From VBDM01 sp963699535 (GTDB lineage: Bacteria; Pseudomonadota; Gammaproteobacteria; Burkholderiales; SG8-39), in assembly GCA_963699535.1 (NCBI GenBank), contig CAVOUJ010000032.1, positions 186,001 to 250,000 of the forward strand: a stretch of DNA of 64,000 bases, in the 5' to 3' direction. The notes beneath the pieces are model-generated. The model searched no databases. It was not told the DNA's origin and saw only the letters and a list, made by a program, of their open reading frames with translations. This document shows, one piece after another, positions 52,787 through 61,668 of this stretch (positions are counted from its first letter, which is position 1; each line of letters opens with the position of its first letter). A program made the position numbers and the translations under genes.

Positions 52787-53884
52787 TTATTCCAGCTTGA
52801 TGCCGGCCTCACGGATCACCGCGGCCCAGCTCTTGAGCTCGGATTTCACCACGCGATCGAGCTCCTCCGGGCTGCTGCCCACGGGGTCCGCGCTCTGCTC
52901 GAGGAGTCTCTGCTTCACCTCGGGTGCGTGAAGAACCCGGACCACGTCTTTCTGCATGCGCGCAAGCATCGTCGCCGGCGTCTTCGCCGGAGCGAACATC
53001 GCCAGCCAGGAATCGACCTCGTAATCCGGCAGGTTCAGCTCCTCGGCGACCGTGGGGATATCCGGCGCGGCGGCAGTGCGCTTCCGCGTCGTGACCGCGA
53101 GCGCACGCAGTTTCCCGGAGCGTGCGAATGAGAGGGCCGCGGGCGCCGTGAGGAAGAGAAACGGAACCTGGCCTGCGATCGTGTCGGCTACCGCGGGGCC
53201 GCCGCCCTTGTACGGCACGTGCACCATGTTGATTCCGGCCTTGAGCTTCAGCAACTCGGCCGCGATGTGGCCGGGTGTGCCGCTGCCGGGCGAAGCGTAG
53301 GTGTAGAAGCCCGGACGCTCCCTCGCCGCGGCGACCATTTCCTTCAGCGTCTTCGCCGGCGAGTTCGGGTTCGCGGCGATCAGCTGCGGCACGCTGACGA
53401 GGAGCGACACGGGGGCGAAGTCGCGCTCCACGTCGTAGGCGAGCTTGTAGAGCAGGGGATTGATCGTGTGCGACGAGAGCGTCAAGAGGAAGGTGTAGCC
53501 GTCGGGCGCGCTCCTCGCCGCTGCTTCGGTTCCGACCGCGCCGCCGGCGCCGCCGCGGTTGTCGATGACGATCGGCTGCCCGAGGCTCTCCGAGAGCCCA
53601 GGTTGCAGGATGCGCGCGGTGATGTCGACAGTTCCCCCGGGGGGGAAGGGCACGATGAACCGGATCGATCTGGCGGGATACTGCTGAGACAAGGCCGGCG
53701 CCGCCGCGCACAACCCGTACGCCAGCATCAGGGCGCTCGTCGCCCACCTCGGGAAGCACCTCGACGTCCACCTCCCTCTTTGTGCCCTGCCGGCACTCGA
53801 AGGCGGGCGAACGGCCTTGTATTGAGGCGAATGCCCCGACGCAGCGCCCGGCTGCAGTGCGCGCCAGGGACAAATGTCCCGCAT
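52787..53884 (-). CDS. Bug-family tripartite tricarboxylate transporter substrate-binding protein
   Basis: The mature protein is a clear Bug member: QQYPARSIRFIVPFPPGGTV, IDNRGGAGGAVGTEAAARSA, DGYTFLLTLSSHTINPLLY and INMVHVPYKGGGPAVADTIA. The start is uncertain. The ATG at 53884 gives an atypically long basic leader. The ATG at 53728 gives a short leader (MLAYGLCAAAPALSQQ) lacking the usual arginine. It is transcribed against the CoxL-like gene, with stops 35 bases apart. Binding of a carboxylate in the periplasm is expected. Confidence 0.88.
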   Translation of the reverse strand: MRDICPWRALQPGAASGHSPQYKAVRPPSSAGRAQRGRWTSRCFPRWATSALMLAYGLCAAAPALSQQYPARSIRFIVPFPPGGTVDITARILQPGLSESLGQPIVIDNRGGAGGAVGTEAAARSAPDGYTFLLTLSSHTINPLLYKLAYDVERDFAPVSLLVSVPQLIAANPNSPAKTLKEMVAAARERPGFYTYASPGSGTPGHIAAELLKLKAGINMVHVPYKGGGPAVADTIAGQVPFLFLTAPAALSFARSGKLRALAVTTRKRTAAAPDIPTVAEELNLPDYEVDSWLAMFAPAKTPATMLARMQKDVVRVLHAPEVKQRLLEQSADPVGSSPEELDRVVKSELKSWAAVIREAGIKLE

Positions 53885-53912
53885 GAGAGCGGGTCGAGGA
53901 GGCTCCGGCGGG

Positions 53913-54726
53913 CTACCCGGCCGGAGCGACCGGCGTCGACCGCAGGCCCGCCTTGTCGAACACCCTGCGGATCAGCCCCGAGGCCTTCGCTTCCTCGAGG
54001 AAGGCGCGCACATGGGCGAGCGCAGCCGGGCGGTTCTTCGGCACTGCGATCGCGATTCCGGTCGTGTGGAAACGTCCGTCGAGGATGCGCGAACCGGGGA
54101 TCTCCGCCTGATAGGGGACGAGCGCATCGCGCCCCAGCGCGAACGCGTCGATCCGGCCGCTGCGCAGCATGTCGATGGCCTCGGCGACCGACGGCACCGC
54201 AACGACGGTCGCGGACTTGAGCGCGCGCGCGGCGGCGCGGATGGTGGTCGTATTGGCTTCGCCGCCGACCCGCACGCCCGGCCGGTCGAGATCGCCGATC
54301 GTCCGGAAGCCGGAGCCGCCGAGAACGAGGCAGGTGCTCTCGAACAGGACGTAGGCCGGCCCGAATTCGACCCGTTTCCTGCGCTCGTCGTCGACGGGAG
54401 GAAGGCGACGTCGATCAGCCCCTTCTCCAGCGCGTCGGTGACCTCGCCGGAGTTGTGGGCGACGAAGAACTCGCTCGCGACGTCGAGCGTTCGCGCGAGC
54501 TCGTTGGCGAGGTCCACCGTGACGCCGCGGGGCCTGCCGTCGGCGTCCTCGACGACGAAGAACACGGTGGGCTTCGGCGCGGACACGACCCCGATCCGGA
54601 GCCTGCCGGTCGACGCGAGCTCCTTTCTGGCGGCGGCGAGATCGCCGGCCGCCGCGGCGGCTGCGCCGCCATCGCGGCGAGCGCGATGCCGTGGAGCAGA
54701 ATGCGTCCCGCGGATCGGACGCGCAT
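53913..54726 (-). pseudogene. Amino-acid-type periplasmic binding protein (PBP2), two frameshifts
   Basis: The start at 54726 gives MRVRSAGRILLHGIALAA, a signal peptide. Near 54660 a base is missing; the restored frame reads GDLAAARKELASTGRLRIGV, then VSAPKPTVFFVVEDADGRPR and VTVDLANELARTLDVASEFF. Near 54395 another base is missing before VDDERRKRVEFGPAYVLFES. Then GVRVGGEANTTTIRAAARAL and IAIAVPKNRPAALAHVRAFL follow to the stop at 53913. The whole is a type II binding protein of the polar amino-acid family (about 270 residues). It follows the truncated LuxR gene by 12 bases on the same strand. No permease gene is adjacent. Confidence 0.8.
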
Positions 54727-54738
54727 CGATGAGCTCAG

Positions 54739-55505
54739 TCAGTGCGTGCTGACGAGGCCGCCGGCCTTCCCAAGACCCGCTTCACGGGCGAGCACGATGG
54801 CCTGATAGCGGTGCTCGACGCGAATCTTGTCGAAGACCCGGGTAATGTGATTGCGGACCGTCTTCTCCGAGAGCCGCAGGGACGAGGCGATCTGCGCGTT
54901 GTCCAGGCCTGCGGCGATGCATTCCAGTACGGCGCGCTCGCGCGAGGTCAGCGCCTCGAGCGGCAAGGTGTCGCGAGCGGCCGGGGAGGCGCGGTCCGGC
55001 TCGGCGAGAAAGCTGCGCACCTCGGTGAAGAGCCGCGGCCAGGCCGGCTCATCCGCGAGCAGCAGATGGTTGTCGCTGTCGAGCTGGACGAAGCGCGAAT
55101 CGGGAATGAGGCTCGCGAGAAATCGGCCTTCTTCGATCGGCACGACCGCGTCGCGCTCGGGATGCACGACCAGGACCGGGCAGCGGATCCGCGAAGCGGC
55201 ATCGCGCACATCCACGTCCCAGCTGATGGCCATCAGGCGGGCGGCCATCTCGGGCGTGGCTGCGGCGCGATGCTGCTCGCACCAAGAGCGGAAATGCTCG
55301 AGCGTCCCGCCCGGCTGGAAGCTCGACGCCCAGGTCTGCAGGAAGGCGTGGTTGTCCTGCCCCCAGCCGAGGCGCGTCATGTCGAGCAGGACGCGCGCCT
55401 TCTCGGCCTGGTGCGGCTGGTCGCGGCGCAGCCGGCCGCGAGCGAACGTGCCGTAGAGGACGAGACGGCTCACGCGCTCCGGATGGCGGGCGCGTACTCG
55501 ATGCG
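54739..55505 (-). pseudogene. Alpha/beta hydrolase-LuxR fusion regulator, 5' end missing
   Basis: The C-terminal LuxR-type helix-turn-helix is complete: LTSRERAVLECIAAGLDNAQ and IASSLRLSEKTVRNHITRVF. Before it lies the second half of an alpha/beta hydrolase domain (CPVLVVHPERDAVVPIEEGR, LDSDNHLLLADE). The frame enters from ARHPERVSRLVLYG, which is the middle of such a domain, and upstream of about 55505 the sequence belongs to a CoxL fragment on the other strand. The sensory N-terminus and nucleophile elbow are therefore lost. An internal GTG (55473) could still start a truncated protein. It precedes the PBP2 gene and may once have regulated it. Confidence 0.78.
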
Positions 55506-55713
55506 ATCGGGCGAAGTCGGCAGCAATCCGGTGCCGACGAAATTGAATCCCCTAGGGGTAAAAGGAGCCGGGGAGGCGGGGACCGTCGGCGCTCTCCCGG
55601 CGGTGATGAACGCCGTCATGGATGCCCTGGCGCCGCTCGGCGTGAAGGCCTTCGACATGCCGGCGACGGGCGATCGCGTGTGGCGGGCGATACGGCAGGC
55701 ACGCACAGCCTAG
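55496..55713 (+). pseudogene. CoxL 3'-end remnant (copy 2)
   Basis: About 67 codons in one open frame: GEVGSNPVPTKLNPLGVKGA, then GTVGALPAVMNAVMDALAPL and GVKAFDMPATGDRVWRAIRQ to a TAG at 55711-55713. This is only the C-terminus of a molybdenum hydroxylase large subunit. It begins exactly where the LuxR gene on the other strand is cut off. It is diverged by a few percent from 52550-52735 and, unlike that copy, has no frameshift. It looks like the end of a lost paralogous gene joined to foreign sequence. Confidence 0.8.
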
Positions 55714-55747
55714 AACGATTCCATATCGCACAGTTGTCGGCGATCGC

Positions 55748-55776
55748 TTGACACGAGGGGACCGGCTACCTAGTCT
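55748..55776 (+). promoter_or_regulatory. Candidate promoter of the DUF3015 gene
   Basis: A perfect TTGACA (55748-55753) is followed after exactly 17 bases by TAGTCT (55771-55776), a weak -10 box. It lies about 50 bases ahead of the ribosome site of the DUF3015 gene, right after the CoxL remnant. Confidence 0.45.
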
Positions 55777-55828
55777 GTGACTGCAGTCCCAGAAGTCCCA
55801 CCCCCAACCAGTCATGGAGGACTCTCGT

Positions 55829-56323
55829 ATGAACAAGAAGCTTGTGTTCGCAGCGCTGATTTTCATGGCTCCCGCCACCTCTTTCGCCGATAACGTCGGA
55901 GGTTGCGGCGTCGGAGCGAAACTCTTTAGCGGCAGTTCTGGATTGGCTTCCAATGTTTTTGCCGTCATAACCGACGGTTTTCTTGATATGGCCATATCTC
56001 TGCGACCGTTTGCGATTACCTCAGGCACTTCCGGCTGCTCCCAGGACGGCGCCATCAAGTCGAACTGGAAAACCGCCATGTTCATCGATGTCAACAAGGA
56101 CCGCCTGGCCCGCGACATGTCGATCGGCAGCGGCGAGACGCTGGATTCGCTCGCCCACCTGATCGGGGTCCGCGAGGACGACCGCGCGACGTTCGGCCGT
56201 GTCATGCAGGCGAACGTGTTCGTGATCTTCAGCTCGGGCAGCAGCACCGATGACAACGTCGTGGCGCTGAAGCAGGTTCTGCGCTCGGATCGTGAACTGG
56301 CGCAGTACGCAGCTTCGATCTAG
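55829..56323 (+). CDS. DUF3015 family exported protein
   Basis: The ATG at 55829 follows GGAGGA; the product has 164 residues. The signal peptide KKLVFAALIFMAPATSFAD leads to NVGGCGVGAKLFSGSSGLAS, then ITSGTSGCSQDGAIK and a C-terminal helical part ending DRELAQYAASI. Two cysteines are typical of DUF3015, a periplasmic family of unknown function in proteobacteria. It has its own promoter candidate and a strong intrinsic terminator, so it is a single-gene unit that is probably well expressed. Confidence 0.88.
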   Translation: MNKKLVFAALIFMAPATSFADNVGGCGVGAKLFSGSSGLASNVFAVITDGFLDMAISLRPFAITSGTSGCSQDGAIKSNWKTAMFIDVNKDRLARDMSIGSGETLDSLAHLIGVREDDRATFGRVMQANVFVIFSSGSSTDDNVVALKQVLRSDRELAQYAASI

Positions 56324-56346
56324 TACAGTAAGTCGTCTCAAGGGAA

Positions 56347-56378
56347 CACCCAGTGACTCGTCACTGGGTGTTTTTTTT
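56347..56378 (+). terminator. Intrinsic terminator of the DUF3015 gene
   Basis: CACCCAGTGA-CTCG-TCACTGGGTG forms a perfect ten-base-pair stem with a four-base loop, followed by eight T residues (56371-56378). The start codon of the DUF4105 gene is 5 bases beyond the T run. Confidence 0.95.
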
Positions 56379-56383
56379 GCCCC

Positions 56384-58314
56384 ATGCACCTCCCGTTTCA
56401 ACCTTGGCGGGCCGTTCTCTGCCTTGTCTGCCTGCTGGCCCCCTGCGGCGCCTCTGCGGCCACGTATCTGGATGAGCTAGTCGGTCGATCCCGCGAGCTA
56501 CGCTTGGCCGAGCGCCGCGAATGGCATCGCCTAATGCACTACGTTCCGAATCTTGTCGCCCCGAGCTTCCACAGCTTGGCGGATGCCTCCCGATTCTTCC
56601 TCGCGCATGACGGAAAGACCAATCCGCAGAGCGAGCTGGAAGCCACGCTCGCCGCCTTCTTCTCCGACACACAGGAGACCCAGGAGGTCCAGAACCCCCA
56701 GTGCGCCTTTATCGCCCGTTACCACTGGCTCGACCGGCAACTCGCATTTGACGGGGCGCGCATGCGCAGGCAGCCATGCACGCGATTTCACGAGTGGCGC
56801 AAGGCTCTCAACCCGCAGGGCGTGACATTGATCTTCGCCGCGGCGTACCTCAACAATCCCGCGTCGATGTACGGGCACACGCTGCTGCGCATCGACGCCA
56901 AGGACCAGGACGAGACGACTCGGCTCCTCGCCTACTCGATCAACTACACTGCGAATACCGACGAACGCGGTGGAGTCGCATTCACCATCAAAGCGCTGAT
57001 CGGCCGCTACCCCGGGACGTTCTCCAGCATGCCGTACTACCTGAAAGTCAGGGAGTACACCGATCTGGAGAACCGCGACATCTGGGAGTATGAGCTGAAT
57101 CTCACACCCGAGGAGATCGATCGGCTGCTGGCGCACGCCTGGGAGCTCGGGCCGGTCTATTTCGACTATTACTTCTTCGACGAGAACTGCGCGTACCACC
57201 TGCTCGGGCTGCTCGAAGCCGCTCGACCCGATCTGAATCTTACCGAGGGCTTTCGCTGGTGGGCGATACCGTCCGATACGGTACGCGAAGTCGTCAAGCA
57301 GAAGGGTCTCGTGAAGAAGACCCTGTATCGTCCCTCGAACGCGACCGTGATCCGCCACCGACTCGAGCTGATGAGTCCGGAGGAGCGGCACTGGCAGGGT
57401 CCTTCGCACGCGGGCTCGTGTCCGAGGCGGACCCTGGCTCCGACATTGTCTCCGCCCGCGCAGGCCCGAGTGCTGGAGGTGAGCTATCGACTATCTGAGT
57501 TACCTGCGCGCGATCGGCAAGAGCCCCGTGGAGGATCCCGCGGAGTTGTCGCGGACACTGCTCGTGGCGCGCAGCCGCGTCGGCGCGAGCACCGACGATC
57601 CGCCGGTTCCCGCGCCGGAAGGCCGACCGGACCAGGGCCACGGGACTTCGCGCGTCGCGATCGGCGGCGGCCGACGCGACGGCGCGAACTTCGTCGAGCT
57701 GCGCGCGCGCGGCACCTACCATGACCTGATGGACCCCGACGCCGGCTACGTCCGCGGGGCGCAGATCGAGTATTTCGATCTTGCGGTACGCGGTTATTCG
57801 GCGTGAGTGGGCGCGAGGGTGGAAGACTTCACCCCGGTAAGTCTTATCGTTTCGATCTCCCCGAGAAACGATTTCTTTCAAGCACTGTCGTGGAAACTCG
57901 ACGTGATCTGGGCGCGCCGGCGTCTGGCGGATGGGTCCGAGCCGCTCGTGTTCGGTGTACACGGCGGACCCGGGCTGGCGTGGACGCTTCCCGATACCCT
58001 GCGCAGCAAGCACCATGATCTACGCGTTCCTCGAATCCACGCTCCAGCTCGACACACGCCTCGAAAACAACTACGCCCTGGGCGTCGGGCCGGGCATCGG
58101 CGCGCTGATCGACCTTACCACGCGCTGGCGCGCCGAGCCCTATGCGCGCGGACAGTGGTTCTTCGCCGGCGATACCGATACCCCGTGGGCAGCGGGGCTG
58201 CGCCAGCGCTACACGCTGGAGCGCGACTGGGCGCTGCGTCTCGACTTGTCGCGCGAGCGCCAGGAGAAGCAAACATGGAATACCGTGCTGCTTTCCCTTC
58301 ATCATTATTTCTGA
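56384..58314 (+). pseudogene. DUF4105 domain protein with several frame breaks
   Basis: The first 340 residues read well: signal peptide VLCLVCLLAPCGASAATY, then FAAAYLNNPASMYGHTLLRI, SINYTANTDERGGVAF and FFDENCAYHLLGLLEAARPD, all DUF4105 marks. From about 57400 the homologous sequence hops between frames: GSFARGLVSEADPG, PPAQARVLEVSY, DYLSYLRAIGKSPVEDPAEL, then an in-frame TGA at 57804. VEDFTPVSLIVSISPRNDFF and finally FLESTLQLDTRLENNYALGV follow, to the stop at 58314. At least four shifts and one stop are needed. The C-terminal half forms an outer-membrane-type barrel in relatives. The start is placed at 56384, directly behind the terminator. Confidence 0.78.
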
Positions 58315-59192
58315 GCGTGTGCGCGCGCCTCGCCACCGTCCTGTGCGCGGTCGCGTCGCTGCTGCTCGCCGGCTGCACCCATGTCTTCTTCCATCCGATG
58401 CGCGGCCATGTGCTCACTCCGGCTCAAGGGGGGCTCAAGTACGAGGACGTGCATTTCGCTTCGGCCGATGGCACGCGCCTGCATGCCTGGTTTCTCCCGG
58501 CGGAAGGCAAGCCGGAGGGCACGATCTACTTCCTGCACGGCAACGCCGAGAACATCAGTACGCACATCGCCAGCGTGTACTGGCTGCCGGCGCGCGGCTA
58601 CAACGTGTTCCTGCTCGACTATCGCGGCTACGGCCTGTCCGAGGGCGCGCCGTTCCTCGCCGGTGTCCAGGAGGATGTCGACGCCGGTTTTCAAGCCCTG
58701 CTCGCACGCCCCGAGGTCGACCGCAAGCGGATCGTGCTGTTCGGTCAGAGTCTGGGCGGTGCGCTGGCCGTGTATTACGTCGCGCACACGCCGCGGCGCG
58801 GGGACATCCGGGCGCTCGTGATCGAGAGCACGTTTACCGGCTACCGCGACATCGCGAGGGAAAAGCTGGCGAGCTTCTGGCTCACGTGGCCGCTGCAGGT
58901 CCCGCTTGCGTGGACGATAGAGGATGACTACAGCCCCGTCGATGCGATCGGCCGGGTGAGCCCGATCCCGGTGCTGATCATTCACGGCGACCAGGACCGC
59001 ACCGTGCCGGTGGAACACGGCCGGCGCCTGTACGAAGCGGCAAAGTCTCCCAAGGAGTTCTGGCTCGTGCCCGGGGGAGGGCATATCGCGGCAATGGGGC
59101 GGCCGGAGTTTCGCGAGCGGTTCGTCGCCTATCTGGGCAGCGTGCTCTCGCCACAGCCTCAGAAAACGGGATCCGCCCTGATTTCCGAATAG
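58275..59192 (+). CDS. Lipoprotein alpha/beta hydrolase (BEM46/YhfR-like)
   Basis: The ATG at 58275 follows AGGAGAAGC and overlaps the DUF4105 3' end by 40 bases. The 305-residue product has a signal with lipobox SLLLAGCTHVF, then the hydrolase fold: YFLHGNAENISTHIASV, LLDYRGYGLSEGAP, nucleophile in LFGQSLGGALAVYY, acid in LIIHGDQDRTVPVE and histidine in PGGGHIAAMGR. It is an envelope-anchored serine hydrolase of the FrsA/BEM46 branch. Pairing with a DUF4105 gene is recurrent by layout here, and a joint envelope role is inferred. Confidence 0.88.
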   Translation: MEYRAAFPSSLFLSVCARLATVLCAVASLLLAGCTHVFFHPMRGHVLTPAQGGLKYEDVHFASADGTRLHAWFLPAEGKPEGTIYFLHGNAENISTHIASVYWLPARGYNVFLLDYRGYGLSEGAPFLAGVQEDVDAGFQALLARPEVDRKRIVLFGQSLGGALAVYYVAHTPRRGDIRALVIESTFTGYRDIAREKLASFWLTWPLQVPLAWTIEDDYSPVDAIGRVSPIPVLIIHGDQDRTVPVEHGRRLYEAAKSPKEFWLVPGGGHIAAMGRPEFRERFVAYLGSVLSPQPQKTGSALISE

Positions 59193-59249
59193 AATCCACA
59201 AGAGGACGGTGTTCGAATCCATAAACGCGTCAGGTAAGGAGGGCGATCC

Positions 59250-60242
59250 ATGAAAGCAATGTCTGGAACGACTTGCACCCGCCGGGTCTGGGCGCTGCTC
59301 GTGCCGCTCGCGGCGGCGCTGTGGAGCGGCCCGGCCCTGCCGCAGGCCTATCCCAGCAAGCCCATCAGGCTGTTCGTCTCCACCGGGCCGGGCGCGCCGC
59401 CCGACGTGATGGCGCGGCTGCTCGCCGAGAAGCTGGTGGTCAGCCTCGGGCAGCCGGTGATCGTGGAGAACCGTCCCGGCGCCTCGGGCTCGATCGGCAT
59501 GGCCGCTGTGGCGAAGGCCCCGCCCGACGGCTACACGATCGGCATCTTCTCGATGGGCTATACCACCGCGCCGAGCATGGTCGCGAACCTGCCCTACGAC
59601 ACCGAGCGCGATCTCGCGCCCGTGACCATGCTCGCGCGCGATTCCAATCTGCTCATCGTGACCTCCGCTTTGCCCGCGAAATCGGTGGCGGAGCTGGTGG
59701 CGCTTGCGAAGGCCAAGCCCGGTCAGCTGAAATTCGCGTCCGGCGGCAACAGCACCCCGGCGCACCTCGCGGGCGAGCTCCTGAAGCGCGAGGCCGCCAT
59801 CGACATCGTCCATATTCCCTACAAGACCCCGCCGGCGGGAGCGGCCGCGGTGCTCGCCGGCGATGTCGACATGATGTTCGGCGCGACGGTCGCCGTGACG
59901 CCCCACATCAAGTCCGGCAGGGTGCGCGTCCTCGCCACCGCGACGCCCAGGCGGCTTCCCGCATTTCCCGACCTGCCGACGCTCGCCGAGCTCGGCTACC
60001 CCGGCGTCGTCGTCTCCAACTGGTCGGGTGTGGTCGCGCCCGCCGGAACGCCCGCGGAGATCGTCGAGCGCCTGGGCACGGAGATCCGCAAGATCCTCGC
60101 GATGCCGGACGTCCTGCAGCGCCTCGAAAAGCTCGGCGTGGAGGCCTCGCCCGCCGGGGCGGAGGAGTTCGGCGCGCTCATACGCTCCGAGCTGCAGAAA
60201 TGGAACAAGCTCGTGCGGGATGCCGGAATCAAGCCGAGCTGA
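59250..60242 (+). CDS. Bug-family tripartite tricarboxylate transporter substrate-binding protein
   Basis: The ATG at 59250 follows GGAGGGCGATCC. The 330-residue product has a signal peptide ending GPALPQ, then AYPSKPIRLFVSTGPGAPPD, IVENRPGASGSIGMAAVAK, DGYTIGIFSMGYTTAPSM and IDIVHIPYKTPPAGAAAVLA. Compared with its paralogues the glycine-rich loop reads STGPGAPPD instead of PFPPGGTVD, which may alter ligand contacts. The sulfatase gene follows after 14 bases. A sulfated or carboxylated aryl compound is therefore a possible ligand (inference). Confidence 0.92.
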   Translation: MKAMSGTTCTRRVWALLVPLAAALWSGPALPQAYPSKPIRLFVSTGPGAPPDVMARLLAEKLVVSLGQPVIVENRPGASGSIGMAAVAKAPPDGYTIGIFSMGYTTAPSMVANLPYDTERDLAPVTMLARDSNLLIVTSALPAKSVAELVALAKAKPGQLKFASGGNSTPAHLAGELLKREAAIDIVHIPYKTPPAGAAAVLAGDVDMMFGATVAVTPHIKSGRVRVLATATPRRLPAFPDLPTLAELGYPGVVVSNWSGVVAPAGTPAEIVERLGTEIRKILAMPDVLQRLEKLGVEASPAGAEEFGALIRSELQKWNKLVRDAGIKPS

Positions 60243-60256
60243 GGGATGAGCACAGA

Positions 60257-61577
60257 ATGACGCCGCAACGGCCGAACTTCGTCTTCATCCTCGCCGACGA
60301 CCTGGGGCACGCGGACCTCGGCTGCTACGGCGGGCGCGCGATTCCGTCGTGCTCTCCGGCGATCGACCGCATGGCGAGCGAAGGGCTGCGCTTCACCGAC
60401 GGCTATTCGAATTCTCCGGTGTGCTCGCCGACTCGCTTCGCGCTCGCGACCGGGCGCTTCCAGTACCGGCTGCGCGCGGGCAACGACGAGCCCATCGCGA
60501 GCCGCCACCGCGGCAGCGCGACGCTCGGCCTTCCGCCTTCGCATCCGACGCTGCCCTCGATCCTGCGCGATGCCGGCTATCGCACCGCGCTGGTGGGCAA
60601 GTGGCACCTGGGGTTCCTGCCGCACTTCGGACCGCTGAAGAGCGGCTACGCAGGAGTTCTTCGGCCCGATGAGCGGCGGGGTGGACTACTTCACCCATCG
60701 CGACAACTCGGGCGTGCACGATCTGTATTCGAACGAAGAGGAGCGCGAGCGCACGGGTTATCTCACCGACCTGATTTCGGACGGCGCGGTGGAATTCATC
60801 GGCCGTCAGCGCGGCGCCAAGGAGCCGTTCCTGCTTTCGGTGCACTACACTGCGCCGCACTGGCCCTGGGAGACGCGCGCCGACGAAGCCGAGGCGCGGC
60901 GGATCGAGCGCATCATCCACACCGACGGCGGCTCGGTGGCGACCTATCTCACCATGGTCCGCCACATGGACGAGGGCATCGCGCGGATACTGGAAGCGCT
61001 GGGCGCCGCGGGCGCCGACGAGAACACGCTGGTCGTGTTCACCAGCGACAACGGCGGGGAGCGCTTCTCCGACACCTGGCCGCTGGTCGGCAAGAAGATG
61101 GACCTGCTCGAGGGCGGCATCCGCGTGCCCTACGTGGTGCGCTGGCCGGCGCGCGTGCGGCCGGGAGGCGCCACCGCGCAGCTCGCCATCACCATGGACT
61201 GGGTGGCGACCTTCTTCGAGGCGGCCGGCGTGCGCGCGCACCCGGACTATCCGCTCGATGGCCTCAGCCTCCTGCCCGTGCTCGAGCGGCCGGAGCGCAA
61301 GATCGAAAGAGACCTCTACTGGCGCATGAAATTCCGCACGCAGAAGGCGATGCGCTCGGGACAGTGGAAATACTTGAGCATCGAAGGCGACGAATTCCTC
61401 TACGACCTCGCTGCCGACGCACGCGAGCGCGCCAACCTGGGCAAGCGCGATCGCTCCCGGCTCGAGGCCATGCGCGAGCGGTGGGCAGCGTGGGAAGCGA
61501 CCATGCCACGCATCCCGGAGGACGCGAGCGCGTCGATTCCCTACGGCAAGTCGGACATGGCGATGCCGTCGAGCTGA
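60257..61577 (+). pseudogene. Arylsulfatase-type sulfatase, frameshifted
   Basis: The ATG at 60257 begins RPNFVFILADDLGHADLGCY with the metal-binding aspartates. The formylglycine motif is NSPVCSPTRFALATGRFQYR (CxPxR), so the maturing enzyme would modify that cysteine. VGKWHLGFLPHFGPLKSGYA is followed by a break at about 60651-60653 with one extra base. The next frame gives EFFGPMSGGVDYFTHRDNSG, TAPHWPWETR and FTSDNGGERFSDTWPL through to the stop at 61577. Restored length is about 440 residues. No signal peptide is seen, so it may be cytoplasmic. It would cleave sulfate esters; no maturase gene is present here. Confidence 0.85.
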
Positions 61578-61611
61578 GGCAGGCAATCTCCCTGTCTCCG
61601 CGCCCCGACAG

Positions 61612-61648
61612 GCGCCGCTCGGCGTGAAGGACTTCGATATGCCGGCGA
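61612..61648 (+). pseudogene. CoxL 3'-end trace (copy 3)
   Basis: About 37 bases read APLGVKDFDMPA, the same tail segment found at 52.66 and 55.64 kb, with only two or three differences. Sequence on both sides is unrelated. It is too short to be functional and is the smallest of the three remnants. Confidence 0.7.
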
Positions 61649-61668
61649 AACCGGGGAAAGAGTGTGCT

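Noticed and set aside
59203..59230. A GTTCGAATCC string resembling a tRNA T-loop
   Set aside because: No acceptor, D or anticodon arm can be formed around it; it lies between two protein genes.
58305..59906. A 533-codon open frame on the minus strand
   Set aside because: It lies antisense to a clear lipoprotein hydrolase and a Bug gene, with low-complexity Arg/His-rich translation.
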